This document shows, one piece after another, positions 40,576 to 51,777 of a stretch of DNA of 64,000 bases. The position numbers were made by a program, and so were the translations under genes. The stretch spans positions 1,841,501-1,905,500 of the forward strand of contig NC_057372.1 of NCBI RefSeq assembly GCF_016906535.1. Reading direction: 5' to 3'. Source of the stretch: Rhizoctonia solani. Taxonomy: Eukaryota; Basidiomycota; Agaricomycetes; Cantharellales; Ceratobasidiaceae. The notes below the pieces were generated by a model that searched no databases, was not told the DNA's origin, and saw only the letters and a program-made list of their open reading frames with translations. How positions within the stretch are numbered: the first letter of the stretch is position 1; every line of letters starts with the position of its first letter.

Positions 40576-40737
40576 CTGGTTACCAGATATGTATGTTACA
40601 ACTCGTTTTTGCTGTCATGTTAATATAGTTTTCCTGGGATTTTTTCCGCTTCCCGACTTGTGTGTTCAAAAGTCCCATTGTGATATCTACTTGGAAGCTC
40701 TACGGTTGTAATTCTAGGGCACTTGAAGATGCAGAGT

Positions 40738-41796
40738 TCATGCTGGTGCCAATCGCCTTTGTTCAGCCGCCTTCTTGGCTACGTCCGCCTCTATATCCTC
40801 GATAACATACTTAAGTGAAGCCCCAAAGTCAGTTGATCATCTGCCCTCAACGTGAACGAGGGTTGCCGTTTGTAAACAATTTCGGCAGTACGAATCTGAT
40901 AATCGGTTGGTCTCAGTTATACAATACTGCGACAGCGGCGAACCCACCAGGATATCTGCAGTCAACCCCTTGATCGGTACTGCGACGGTGCGGAATCTAT
41001 GCATACGATAGTGGGTATCTCGCATCCATTCACGGTCATAGGGTTCCTGTGTATGGTTGAATATTCATATCAGGGTAACCAAAGCTGCCCTTGGGTACTT
41101 ACATAAATATCACTCTCATATGGCCACCCTTCCGTGCCCTGCTCGGCCAACGGACGGTCAATATGTCAGGCTGGTGGACTAGCTCGGGCGACAAGACCGC
41201 CTCCAACGGATGATCCCAAATCTCATCGACTTCGCTCTCATTTGCCTTCAACTCCTGCAAAAATTCGGGACCAGTTGCCCATCCGATGACGGGGGTGACA
41301 AGCAGACGGAACTGAGACAGAAACGGAGCGAGCGTGGTGAGGATGTGGAGCTGAGGGTGATCATACGATAGGCCGACCTCCTCATGGGCCTCACGAATCT
41401 TGATATCGCGTCACTCGGTTGTAGAACATATGCATGGATCCACGAATAGTAACTTACTGCGGTTTTCACCATGCTTCCATCTTCGGGGTCACAACGTCCG
41501 CCTGGTAACGCGACTTGCCCAGGGTGTGAACGAAGCGACTTTGAGCGAGTGGTCAGCAGGACCCGAATATGGCCATCTCGTACAAAGAGCAGTACTAGGA
41601 CAGCCGCCCGTCGATTAGCCGGAAAACCAGCACTATATATTTCGGGCGTTGGATTATTTTCTAAACTCGTGTACGGAATACTGGCACCTTACCAGTCCTC
41701 CGCTGTAAGCTCCGGTTTATGTTCAGCTATACGTCGTATAAATACGCGCTCCTCGGAGTTGGCGGAAAGACTATCGACGAGGCTGGGATCAAACAT
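40738..41796 (-). CDS. Nudix hydrolase, CoA diphosphatase (NUDT7/PCD1-like)
   Basis: Starts MFDPSLVDSLSANSEERVFI (41796). A first intron leads to FPANRRAAVLVLLFVRDGHI and TRSKSLRSHPGQVALPGGRCD. The Nudix box is completed across an intron as GGRCDPEDGSMVKTA joined to IREAHEEVGLS, keeping the GX5EX7REUXEEXGU pattern. The SHPGQVALPGG lead-in is the mark of CoA-pyrophosphatase members. Later blocks are LAPFLSQFRLLVTPVIGW, EVDEIWDHPLEAVL and MRVIFMEPYDREWMRD. The tail joins KYVIEDIEADVAKKAAEQR to a TGA at 40738-40740; that last junction is my least certain. PCD1/NUDT7 proteins are peroxisomal and degrade oxidised or excess CoA; no clear C-terminal PTS1 is seen here. It is convergent with the nucleoporin, about 160 nt between stops. 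Confidence 0.88.
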
Positions 41797-42569
41797 TTTG
41801 ATAAATATGACTCGATCGGAAGCCCAAGTAATTGGTGAAATCCTATTTCCAATTGAACCTCTGATGCACTCGCCAATGGGTGGTTCATCCGTACCGGACC
41901 TTTTGTGCTACTAGTCAAAGATTAGAGTCACCAAATCTAAATCTAAAGCGCTATTCAATGCTGGCTTTCAAAGCCGAATCCGTCATATATATTTAAGCTA
42001 TCCCACCTGCGTAATGTAAGTTAGTAGGGCGTCAAGGGCCTCCAATGTCATGTAACTATGAACCTATAGCATGTTTAGCTCGCGCTTCCACCATCACCCG
42101 AGTGAGTGTGCCGGCGTCCGGTGACTCCATAGGCGCCATGAATTAAACCAACCGGTCCAAAAGTCAGTTCTTTAATAATAGGGCTCTGCACGTTGACCAT
42201 CTATATAACGTGGACACTCGGTGGAGAGAATACGGTCACAGCGGGACACAGTGCCTCCAGCCCGGTACCCTCGGTTGAATCCCTTACTTGGCGCCAAGAT
42301 GTCTACATAATCCCTCCACTATGGGGTGCACCGCTGCATCTCACGCCATAGGCGTGCTATAATAACCTAACATGGAACTTATCGGGCCTGGATCCAAGAT
42401 TTTCCTGCTGGAGAGGCAGTGTAGATATAGATCAATGGCGATGTGATATATCATGTCATTCAATCGACCTAGGCTCCCTCGGGCATCAAGTGTTGACTCT
42501 CCACAGCACAATCCGGCTACAAGTAGGGGGACGAGCGACGAGTAACGAACGATCCCATAGACTAACGAC
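41797..42569. other. Intergenic, divergent promoters of Nudix and hydrolase genes
   Basis: No supported gene. The open frame on the minus strand at 42341-42658 overlaps the hydrolase start antisense and has no motif. The sequence between about 42000 and 42350 is mixed composition with no repeat that I could define. Confidence 0.4.
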
Positions 42570-45170
42570 ATGGCCCCATCATTGGGTTTCCTCCTCGGCG
42601 CTTCTTCCTTATTGCGGCTGCCAATGCTCAACATCCACCCATCCCCGACGGTTATCATCGTTTTTCTCCTCGAGCCGAGGGATTCCGCTGGGAGAAGTGT
42701 GGTTCGGACACGGCACCCCGTGAATGCTCCCGCTTCGAGGTCCCCCTCGACTGGGCCAATGCTACTGCTGGCAAAGCATCACTTTCTGTCGCCCGATATA
42801 AGGCTACGAAGCAGCCTAAGCTTGGGACTATTTTTACCAACCCCGGTGGCCCAGGTCCGTAGAATAGCGTTTCGCCTAATATCAAGTCTGTAACCTTGGT
42901 AATTAGGTGCTAGTGGGGTTAAGGCTATCAAAGGCGGGAACGCTATCAAAATCTCGGAGGCTTCAGGTGGTCAATATGACATTGTCAGTAAGTATAAAAA
43001 TAACTCGATAAATCAGACCCTTCAATCAGTGCGTCATAAACAGGTTGGGATCCCCGTGGGATAGGCGAGACCGTCCCCCGTGCAGACTGCTTCGCGACCG
43101 GAACCGAAGAAAACCTGTTCTGGGAGGGAACAATTCCTCGCGCTGGGCTGGAGGCGCGGGGGAACTTTACTGACCAAGTTGATATCGACGCCTTTTATGA
43201 TCAAGTTGATGAGGTTGACGTTCTGCTCGAAGAGCTCGGGAAGCAATGTGTCGCATACAGCCCAGACACATTCCAGTATATCGGCACTGCCGCCACCGTC
43301 CGTGATATGATCGCGATGCATGACGTGCTTGAGGGACCGAATAAACCCGTAGACTTCTGGGGGTTCTCCTATGGTACTATTATCGGGAGTTACTTCATAA
43401 GTAGTGAGTGACGCTGCTTCAGCGAATATGTTGACTTCCGCTAATGTTCGCGTCCAGTGTTTCCAGACCGCGTTGGACGAGTGGTGCTCGATGGCGTTGT
43501 CGATCCTGAACGTTGGGCAAACCAGCCCTCATACCAAGTCAGTCACTGTAGAATTTGACGAAGCACATTTACTTAGCATGAACACATTGGCAGAAATGGG
43601 CTGTCAAACCAGAATCAACCGATGAGGCATTTACGGGGTTCATTACAGCATGCGCTGCCGCTGGACCTTCGGGATGCGCAATGGCAAGCAAAGACTCGAA
43701 TCCGGAGTCTATCCGCAAGTTTGTCAGTGATTTGATCGATGTGAGTTGATTGCATCATAGGCTATGAGCTCCACTCATAGTCCCCAACCCAGCTTGCGTA
43801 TTACTACAAGCGTGAAGTTGGCCCATCTGCTGACGTTGGATCTTCTCAAGTCCGATGTGAGCACCCATAAAGTATATGCTTGTTCGAAAGCCTAACCCAA
43901 GTTATAGCGTCGATATACAGTGGAATGTACGGCCCAGCTGGTTGGCCAAAGCTTGCAGAAGATTTAGAGTCGATACATGAGTTCCTACAGAACACCACAT
44001 CTGGGTCCAGTTCTACACAGAACAAGCGCTCGCAGCCCACGACTTTGCTTGATATTGTACCTCGTCAAAGCACTACTGCTACTGCTACTGCCGACATCGA
44101 CCCACCACCAGACTATGCGTTTCAGGGTGTGACGTGCGCTGATGCGGTTGACGCGGGTAACACTACCACTAAAGATGTATTCGATTTCTTGGTACATGTT
44201 ACCCGAACTGTAAGTCCAATGTGTAAGTCTCAAACGAATCCAAATGCGATTGCAAGTTTAACACATGCAATCCTCAGTTGGTCCTTCGTGGGGTGACGGT
44301 GGATTCTATTGCCATCGTTGGCCAGTCCGCGCTGTTGAGCGCCACACCGGGCCCTGGAACAAGAAACTCGCGAATCCTATCCTAGTAATTGGTGCGTGAA
44401 ATCTATCTTTACATCGACACTTCCTATCCTAATCAGGGAGTAATACAGGTAACGAGGCCGATCCAGTTACACCCTACGTGGCCGCAAAAAAGGTCGCGGA
44501 CGCATTGGGCGATTCAGCGATCCTAATCGAACAGGATGACTACGGCGTGAGTACAACGTGTGATCTGTCAAATGACGCTTGGAGCTCATAATTGACCCAG
44601 CATACATCCCTCGCCATGCACTCTAATTGGTAGCTTGAATTTACTCATCCTCTCCGAGCAGTCCGCTAACCCCAAACTAAGTACTCTCTCGGCCCTCCAA
44701 GACTACTTCTTGAACAACAAATTACCCACTCAAGATAAACTTTGCGGGGTAAGCTCGCTCTTTGTCTGCGGTCGAATGTTCCTTCGACTGATCCATGAAT
44801 GGCTTAGACCAACCAGCAACTCTTCCCCGGACCGGGTGTCACGAAAGGGAGCATCAGCAAGCTCAGTTCGTCTAATTCAGTATCGACCACAGAAACCAAC
44901 GCTCTCCAAGATGAACTTGACAAACTCCGACACCGTAGTAACAGCTTGTTTATTGCTGCCATCGCACTTGCTACTGCTACAGGGCTCCTACTCATTGCGC
45001 TGGTATTCTCATTCATTCGCGGGCGCCATAAAGCAAAGAACGCACACGAAACATACCTTTCTCGTGGAGCGTTTGAAAAGGCGAGTGATGAGCAAGGGCA
45101 TACCTATGATGACCCATATGCTCCCGGAGCCGGAACCAAGTCGGGCGGATACTCCCGCGTCGAGACATGA
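42570..45170 (+). CDS. Secretory TAP-like alpha/beta hydrolase with C-terminal membrane anchor
   Basis: Starts at ATG 42570 with a signal peptide (MAPSLGFLLGASSL then AAANAQHPPIPDGYH after a one-base shift near 42606). Then FRWEKCGS, VPLDWANATAGKASLSVARYK and IFTNPGGPGASG. The oxyanion/nucleophile region has YDIVSWDPRGIGE and DFWGFSYGTIIGSY (Ser in GFSYGT). The C-terminal TAP-like part has NPILVIGNEADPVTPYVAA (Asp) and EQDDYGHTSLAMHSNC (His). After a Ser/Thr linker and short coiled region there is one membrane helix (LFIAAIALATATGLLLIALVFSF cut at 20: AIALATATGLLLIALVF), then a basic cytosolic tail (IRGRHKAKN). TGA at 45168-45170. The family includes tripeptidyl aminopeptidases; the membrane anchor is unusual and suggests display at the plasma membrane or wall face. 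All introns downstream of the signal peptide keep phase. Confidence 0.88.
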
Positions 45171-45556
45171 ATGCTCGATTCCGGGTGGTCTTTTCAGTCT
45201 TCTAGGACATGATGATTTAATGCTTATTTGGAATTTATGTTTTGTATACTCTCGATGTATCTAATTTATTACCCCAATTCCATGATCACGTTGCCAGAGT
45301 GCGTGTTGATCAATTTCCTAGAAGTATCTACTCATGACATGGACTAAAATATGGGATCTTTGATAAGGCCTACCTGAGAGTAGACACCCAACAATCATCG
45401 TAATCGTTACTCGATCAATCAGTAAATTAGCCGTCAAGAAGTAATTTCCAATAGAATTTCTCTTCATCCTACCACAACTCCGATGGAATCACTCATGATT
45501 CTAACCTTGGCAATCAAGATGAGACCCCTAGTTTCGAAATTTTACCTCCAAACAGA
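45171..45556. other. Short intergenic region
   Basis: AT-rich 3' flank of the hydrolase and promoter of the DUS gene, with no coding signal. Confidence 0.4.
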
Positions 45557-47059
45557 ATGCTGGAGACTTTTGGAAAGCTGAACATTGCAGGTTGGTCACG
45601 ACTAAGGATTATTCGGTAAATACTGGATCTGAGTACCCTGAACTTCAGCGCCCATGGTTCGGTACTCTAAGTGTAAGCTGCATCGAAAGACAGTGTTATG
45701 ACAATCTGTAATTTACTCCTTTCAGTACCGTTTCGGCATCTGGTATCTCTATATGACGTTCATATCACACATACACCTATGATCATGGCCGCAGAATTTT
45801 CCCGGTCGGCGATAGCTCGACATTCAGACTTTACTACCAGTTCTGAGGAACGAGGCCACTTTTCGTTGGTAGAGAAAGGAGCTGTGAGTTTGGGATAGTC
45901 TACTGCAGCATTCCCACATATAAGTGACATGGGTGACCTAGGGCGGACGCACGAGACACGTTCGAGGGAGCCTAGTAGCGCAATTCGCGGCCAACGACCC
46001 AAAGGCATTCGCGGATGCATGCGAATTGATACATCCTCACGTTGATGGGGTAGATCTTAACTGCGGTATGTACTAACAATCACCACACTCGCCATCTTGG
46101 TCATAATACGTAGGTTGCCCACAACCGTGGGCCTACTCTGAACACGTTGGGTCTTGGTTACTTCGGCAACCTGAGCGAGTCCGGGATCTAGTTCGGGCTG
46201 CTAAGGATAGGTTGGGATGGGATTATTCTGTGTCCATCAAAGTTCGTGTGGATTCGGATCTCAAGTGCGTCTTTTGAGAATTTCTTTTGATCTGTTTTAG
46301 ACCTGATTCAGTATATTAGACGAACCCAACAGCTTATGGAGACTGGTAGGAAATTTATGCCCATGCTTGGTCGCTTACTTACTCGTATTTCTTAGCTGTC
46401 CATGCAGGTAGTTTATTTAATGTCAAATTTAACCAGATTAATTCATAAATGGACCATTTTGATAGGGGCAAGCTATATTACTGTTCACGGTCGTACCAGA
46501 CAACAGGCATCCACAGTCCCAGTAAACCTACCAGCCATATCTTTCGCTCGTGAATGCGTCAAAGGGGATCTTCCTGTTGTCGCAAAGTGAGTGAATTTGA
46601 TTGTCCCGTACTATGTCGCACTGATCAAATATTGTTTAGTGGGGATGCATGGAGTAATGTGGAAAACGAAATAATTAGGCGCGAGACGGGATGCGAGTCG
46701 GTGATGTCTGCAAGGGGACTTCTTGCCAACCCAGTTGAGCTACTTTAAAGCCTGCTAAAGTACCTACTGAAACTTGGCCACTAGGCGCTGTTCTCTGGAT
46801 ATGAGTTGACACCATCGTCGGCGATTCAAGTATGTTGTTTATCTCCAAAAGCAGGTCCAACGAGTAACGAAATATTGTTTAGCAATTTGTTAAACTGGGG
46901 ACCGACTACGGACTAATCTTCGCACTTTTCCACCGACATGTTGCCTATATGCTCGAGTCTCGTTTCCCGTCTAAATCTGAGCGAACATTGTTTTCTTCCC
47001 TCACCTCCCACGCTAGCATCGTTGACTACCTGGAATCTCGAGGAATCTTATGCACCTAA
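45557..47059 (+). CDS. tRNA-dihydrouridine synthase, DUS4 type (D20a/D20b)
   Basis: Many small exons. The first is 45557-45590 (MLETFGKLNIA), joined to APMVRYSKLPFRHLVSLYD. Then HTPMIMAAEFSRSAIAR, SLVAQFAANDPKAFADACEL, DGVDLNCGCPQPWAYSEHVG (catalytic Cys in NCGCP), VSIKVRVDSDL, GASYITVHGRTRQQ (FMN site), ANGDAWSNV and GCESVMSARGLLANP. The C-terminal helical domain includes YELTPSSAIQQFVKLGTDYG. TAA at 47057-47059. The CPQPWAYSEHVG context fits DUS4 rather than DUS1-3. It reduces uridine in the D-loop of tRNAs. A 12-nt microexon (46396-46407) is needed to keep frame between META and GASYITVHGR. No frame damage. Confidence 0.92.
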
Positions 47060-48233
47060 TAATACATGCGAGTCATCAATGTCTTTATGGTAGGCGGAGA
47101 TAGCTAGTCTCGAACATTCTACGCCTAGTACGAACCACCGCCAACTCACAGTAAGGATTCCAACTTCGATTGTCGTAGTTCATAAATTGGCAATTACATT
47201 TGCTCGCTTGTGGCACCGCCTCCTTCACGGCAAAGTAAGCTACACAGTCACGACTCACGAATCATTACTTCCCGGACATTGTAAACCGAAACGAGGCCAA
47301 GTAGCTGATAAAATCAATGGATCTAGCCGCGGCTTGAGATGATCTATATTCAAATGGCTACCGTAAGAAATATTTTTCAACAATGGTTAAGCACTGCCTC
47401 CGTATTATATGTTGGGTCACGCCAACTCCCTCTACGGGGGCCCAAAAATCCTGGAGCGCTTTGAGTGCTCCGATTTTGGGAGCCTCCTCGTTAGGATGCG
47501 ACGGATTTGGATTGCTCGGCGAGCACTTCCGAGTGTCGTACCGAACGCCCCGGAGTGCTCGCCGACAAAAGCGAGTCCCGGAGCGCTCCCAAGATTATCG
47601 GGGCCTGCTTGGCACTGCGCACGCTATCCTCTGTGGGTTTGTACCAGATTGCTTTTTTAACTCATTTTGCGGCCTTCGCCGTTTTATGTCTGCAAACACG
47701 GTTTGACTGAGGAACTGGTGATATATTATGTGTACTCGTTTACATATGGGCTGCTTGTAATGTTGCCTATTCAGTCTATGGCACTCATCCGCGCCCGCAT
47801 GATCATCAGGGAATGAGAACTGTGGAGTGCTCAATAGGAGAGGTGATTTTCCTGGTTGTTTCCTCTTGGCGTACAGTAATGTTCCTGAGCATATTTGACC
47901 GAGAGCATTTTAATTATTCAGGCGAATTTAGTCTTAGATCCTATCAAAGAAGCAACTGTTGCTTCTTGTCTTGGCTTCCAGGCGTCGGCGTCGGCCTACA
48001 TGTCCGTGACTAAGTTGCGGCCTCATTGTGTAGATGACCCTTTCTGTTTACAATATTGATCCATACCAAACCCATCACACCACCTGTGGCTACCACATTC
48101 CTACCGTGCGGCGTCCTTCTGAAATGTATTCAGCATATCGACGGATCAACCAATTACGGTGATGGTACGAGTATAAAGATAGACGTCTGTCCCATCGCAT
48201 TCTTCATCTTTGGCTCGTATTAACTCACCAGTC
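47060..48233. other. Intergenic between DUS4 and M28 copy 2
   Basis: No supported gene. It holds the GC-rich inverted-repeat cluster listed separately and, at the right, the promoter of M28 copy 2. Confidence 0.4.
47470..47605. repeat. GC-rich nested inverted repeat (foldback)
   Basis: TCGGCGAGCACT near 47517 and AGTGCTCGCCGA near 47562 form a perfect 12 bp inverted repeat with about a 33 nt loop, extending with one gap to CGG. Outside it, GATTTTGGGAGC near 47472 pairs with GCTCCCAAGATT near 47587, and GGAGCGCT occurs at both ends. The whole block could fold as a long imperfect hairpin inside AT-richer surroundings. It may be a miniature foldback element or a structured RNA; no transposase or target duplication is visible. 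Confidence 0.5.
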
Positions 48234-49944
48234 ATGGTCCGTTTCGCACCCTTGGTCGTTGCTTCATCTTTGACGTCGTGTGCATGCGCCAATCTGATTG
48301 AGGATGCCGCCAAGCTTCCTCTGAGCTCGGAGCACTTACAAAATGTAAGTGTTGCCAATGACCCCAAAGATATTGTACTCAAACTACCGTCAACCTTTAG
48401 GATATCAAACTTCCTGCGCTGCAGAAACATGCCAAGGCTCTACAAGGTTTTGCGGACAAGTCAAACGGGACCCGTGTCTTTGGCTCGACTGGCTATAATG
48501 CATCTGTTGGTAAATACGCGTTGGTGTACGTTTGGTAAACCTGCTTTGGCTTAGAAACCTCTTCAGACTATGTGGCCGAAATCGTAAAACAGGCGGGTTA
48601 CGACGTTGAACTCCAAACATTCCCATATGAATACAATGAGGTTCTCGTTCAGAAATTTGTAGCAGAGTCGCTTGTCAACATCAGTGGGATGGCTGTACGT
48701 AAAAGCAGGAGCTATTGGTGTTGTTGGTGCGTCACTAAAGCACCGGAATTAGCTATTTCGCAACTGAATTGGAGGTATCATTAGTATACAATAATGTCGA
48801 AGGTGCTCTTCCCGGTACTCTAGGTGCTCCAAACGCAACTGCATATATTCCAATTGGAGGAATTGATCGGACTGCAGGGGAGTCGCTTGCCCAGAAGCTA
48901 TTGGCCGGCCTATCTATCAATGCCACCCTGGAGATCTTAACCTTCAGTGAAGAGAGATACAGTAGCAATGTGATCGCGACCTCCAAGGGAGGAAACCAAA
49001 GCAATATCGTCTTTATTGGCTCCCACCTCGATTCGGTTAATGCTGGGCCTGGTATTAACGATAACGGATCTGGTGAGCGACTTTAGTGTTGTTGTTTCTT
49101 GACACGTACATAATTATGAGTCTGATTAATGATAGGTTCAATCACTGTCCTTGAGCTAGCCGTTCAGCTTGCCAAATATAAGCTCAATAATGCTGTCCGC
49201 TTTGCTTGGTGGACTGCTGAGGAATTTGGCTTGGTCGGCTCCAGTTACTATATTGAGAACCTGCCCAAGAGCGAACGCGAGAAGATTGCGCTCTACATCA
49301 ACTTGGACATGGTAGCCAGTCCAAACTATGTTCTTGCCGTCTATGATGGTGACGGATCTGCCGGAACCAACCCGGGCCCAACGTAAGCCACTATCAACCC
49401 GGATAGAGCTAAAGCTCATTGACAGCACGTAGCCCTGCTGGTTCTGGTGCGATCGAAAAGGTGTTTACGGACTACTTTGCATCAAAGAACCTTTCAAGCG
49501 TGCCAACATCCTTTGACGGGCGCTCCGATTATGGCCCTTTCATCGCCGATGGCATAAACATTCCCTCTGGTGGATTGTTCACTGGCGCGGAAGGTATCAA
49601 GACCGAAGAGCAGGCTAAGCTATTTGGTGGGACCGCTGGTGTTGCATACGATGTCAACTACCACGCCAAAGGCGATACCTACGATAACCTTAACTTTGAG
49701 GCCTTCCTCATCAATGCTAAGGTGACTGCGATTTGATGGGCGCTCTATACCTTTGACTTATTGGTAAATGCACTCACAGGCTTCTGCACACGGGATGGCC
49801 ATATTTATCGAATCAACGGCTGCAGTCGAGGCGGAAAAGGCTCCCGCTAATGTGTCCTCCAAGGTTGCCGCCAACTTTGCCGCTGCGCCGGGCGATGCTT
49901 TAGTCGTTCAAGGTAAACATATTTGTGCCGGAGAGTTGGCCTAA
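48234..49944 (+). CDS. M28 aminopeptidase copy 2, PA domain deleted
   Basis: Signal peptide MVRFAPLVVASSLTSCACA; then the N-terminal lobe with DYVAEIVKQAGYDVELQTFP. After NISGMA a GTACGT donor-like sequence is fused directly to KAGAIGVV (about 48700-48730). Relative to copy 1 the PA-domain exon (from TPVGGITAPLV to DKNAKDAG) is missing, and the remaining pieces no longer join in frame. The zinc domain is intact: FIGSHLDSVNAGPGIND, TAEEFGLVGS, LYINLDMVASPN, FDGRSDYGPFI, YDVNYHAKGDTYDNL. Its first intron has a normal GTAAGT donor where copy 1 has GCGAGT. TAA at 49942-49944. Long stretches, intron included, are nearly identical to copy 1. It is either a damaged paralogue or, if splicing compensates, an M28 enzyme without a PA insert. 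Confidence 0.8.
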
Positions 49945-51777
49945 GACCAAAATTGTGGTAGTGTTCGTGCGCAATGTAACTTGTCATTCTTTGCGTATAA
50001 CCGACTTCACCCTTTAATGTAGATAGAACACGAAGGAAGCCCATAAAAAGTTTCCTTGTAATTAAACCTCGGCTTAGTCTGCGTCACCCTAAGTTCTATT
50101 TGACAATTTATCATCCTGACAAGGGCCAAACCATATATACTGGCTAAAACGCGATATAGTAGTGGAGTCACTTTAGCTTTTTTTGAGATATATAAGACGG
50201 TCGCGAATAGCCATATATTGGACATTTTAAAATCTTCGGGTCGTTATCTATTAGCGCTTCGGGCTTTGGTTCTGCGACTCTCAAAATCACAATGGCTCTT
50301 ATCGTTAGCCACTGGGTCCAAAGGATCAATGTCCTCATTAAATTTCTACCTATTGTTACAGGTGTATGCGCTCCCATCGCATCGGGTTTGTTCAAGTTTC
50401 CTTCCCTCACAGTACATATAGCAGAAATCGTTTCGTCTTCGGGCACCCAATTTTGATGGCTTATGATTTCAGTTGGTCGACCACTAATACATGAAAGGGT
50501 TGGAATACTAGCTATAATCGAGCCAGAGGGTGGAGAGACACAAGTCAATTTATTTACGAACTTTGATAATTTGTGCGCATATGTCGCTTGAGAATAAGCC
50601 AACCAGACCTCAAGCGATTGTCTTCAATCTTCCAAAGTTGCCAGTTTCATTTCGAAAATGTCTCAGTCTAGTCAATCAAAGTGTTCAAGATATCAAAGTC
50701 TTTGTTTTCAAAAGCTACGTACATACTCTTATCCTATTAAAGTAACGGCAATCAAGCTTAATCAGTATACGAAGCACCTTTTAATTGACCAAGCCTCCAC
50801 CTAAATCCCAGTGGAAGCCGCAACCGCCGCGGATGCAAGCAATGTTGTCCTCGCGATGATAAACCACATACTTGGCGCATACCAACTACAATAGTTGGAA
50901 ACCCGGATGAGCTGGAAGAGATATCGCTACTTGTAACTGGTGTTCGGTTGGTCTGTATGGAGCTACGGGAGCGACCAAGGTCAAATCGCATGACATTATT
51001 GTCCATTGATGCAAGTGCCCTTACCAATCTATGCACTGAGGAAAAGCCGATTCAAAGGTATCCGTGCATATACATTTGATCAGATTGCAAAAGCCAACTG
51101 GGTTCAGAATGATCTAATGTAATAAGTAGCAGGAATTAACCGATCTTAAGCCAAAGTGTGAAAGGTCTGAATCATATTACCTACCGACTGCGGGTCAGCC
51201 AATGCAGCCGAAGCATCAGACAACTATTGATATTATCAAAGTCTGTCTTGCGCTCGGGACAAGGTGGGCGTTCGGGAAAGTAAGGCATAGTTCTTTTCTT
51301 GTAAAGTGTACTCGGCGGCATGGGTTTCATACCGATGGAAGCCAGTCTTGCCAGAACATGTTGGCACAAACCAGTGCGTATACGATAAACAGATGGTGCT
51401 TCATCTTAGCAGCCGGGTCGATTAGTTCTGAGGCCGCGAACTCAATGTCAGACGAAGCAAAAATGCCAAGGTAGGACGAGAGTCTGAAATGTATAAAGCC
51501 CCTATTCTCAACCACCTAAACTACGACGATACAATTCTAAGAAAGGACAACCATCGAGAGAACCCCGACCACTCAATTAGTCACAGTTTGACGCAAAATG
51601 TAAAAAAGAGCTATCGCATTTCCGTAGAATAGATATCCAGACTAGGGTAATACAAATGAGAGATAAATCGTAGCAAGTACCCCAATAACAAAAAAATTGA
51701 TGTATCGAGACAGACGAAAAGAAAAGAAAAATGAATAACGCGCTGGGCCGAGAAACAAAACGAGAGAATAAAATCAA
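49945..51777. other. Intergenic with weak open frames
   Basis: No confident gene. A minus-strand open frame at 50168-50602 (144 codons, PTEIISHQNWVPEDETISA) is the best candidate, but it has no recognisable domain. A minus-strand frame at 51327-51515 begins with a hydrophobic segment after MKHHLFIVYALVCANMFW, a possible signal peptide of a small secreted protein, also unsupported beyond one exon. Confidence 0.35.
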
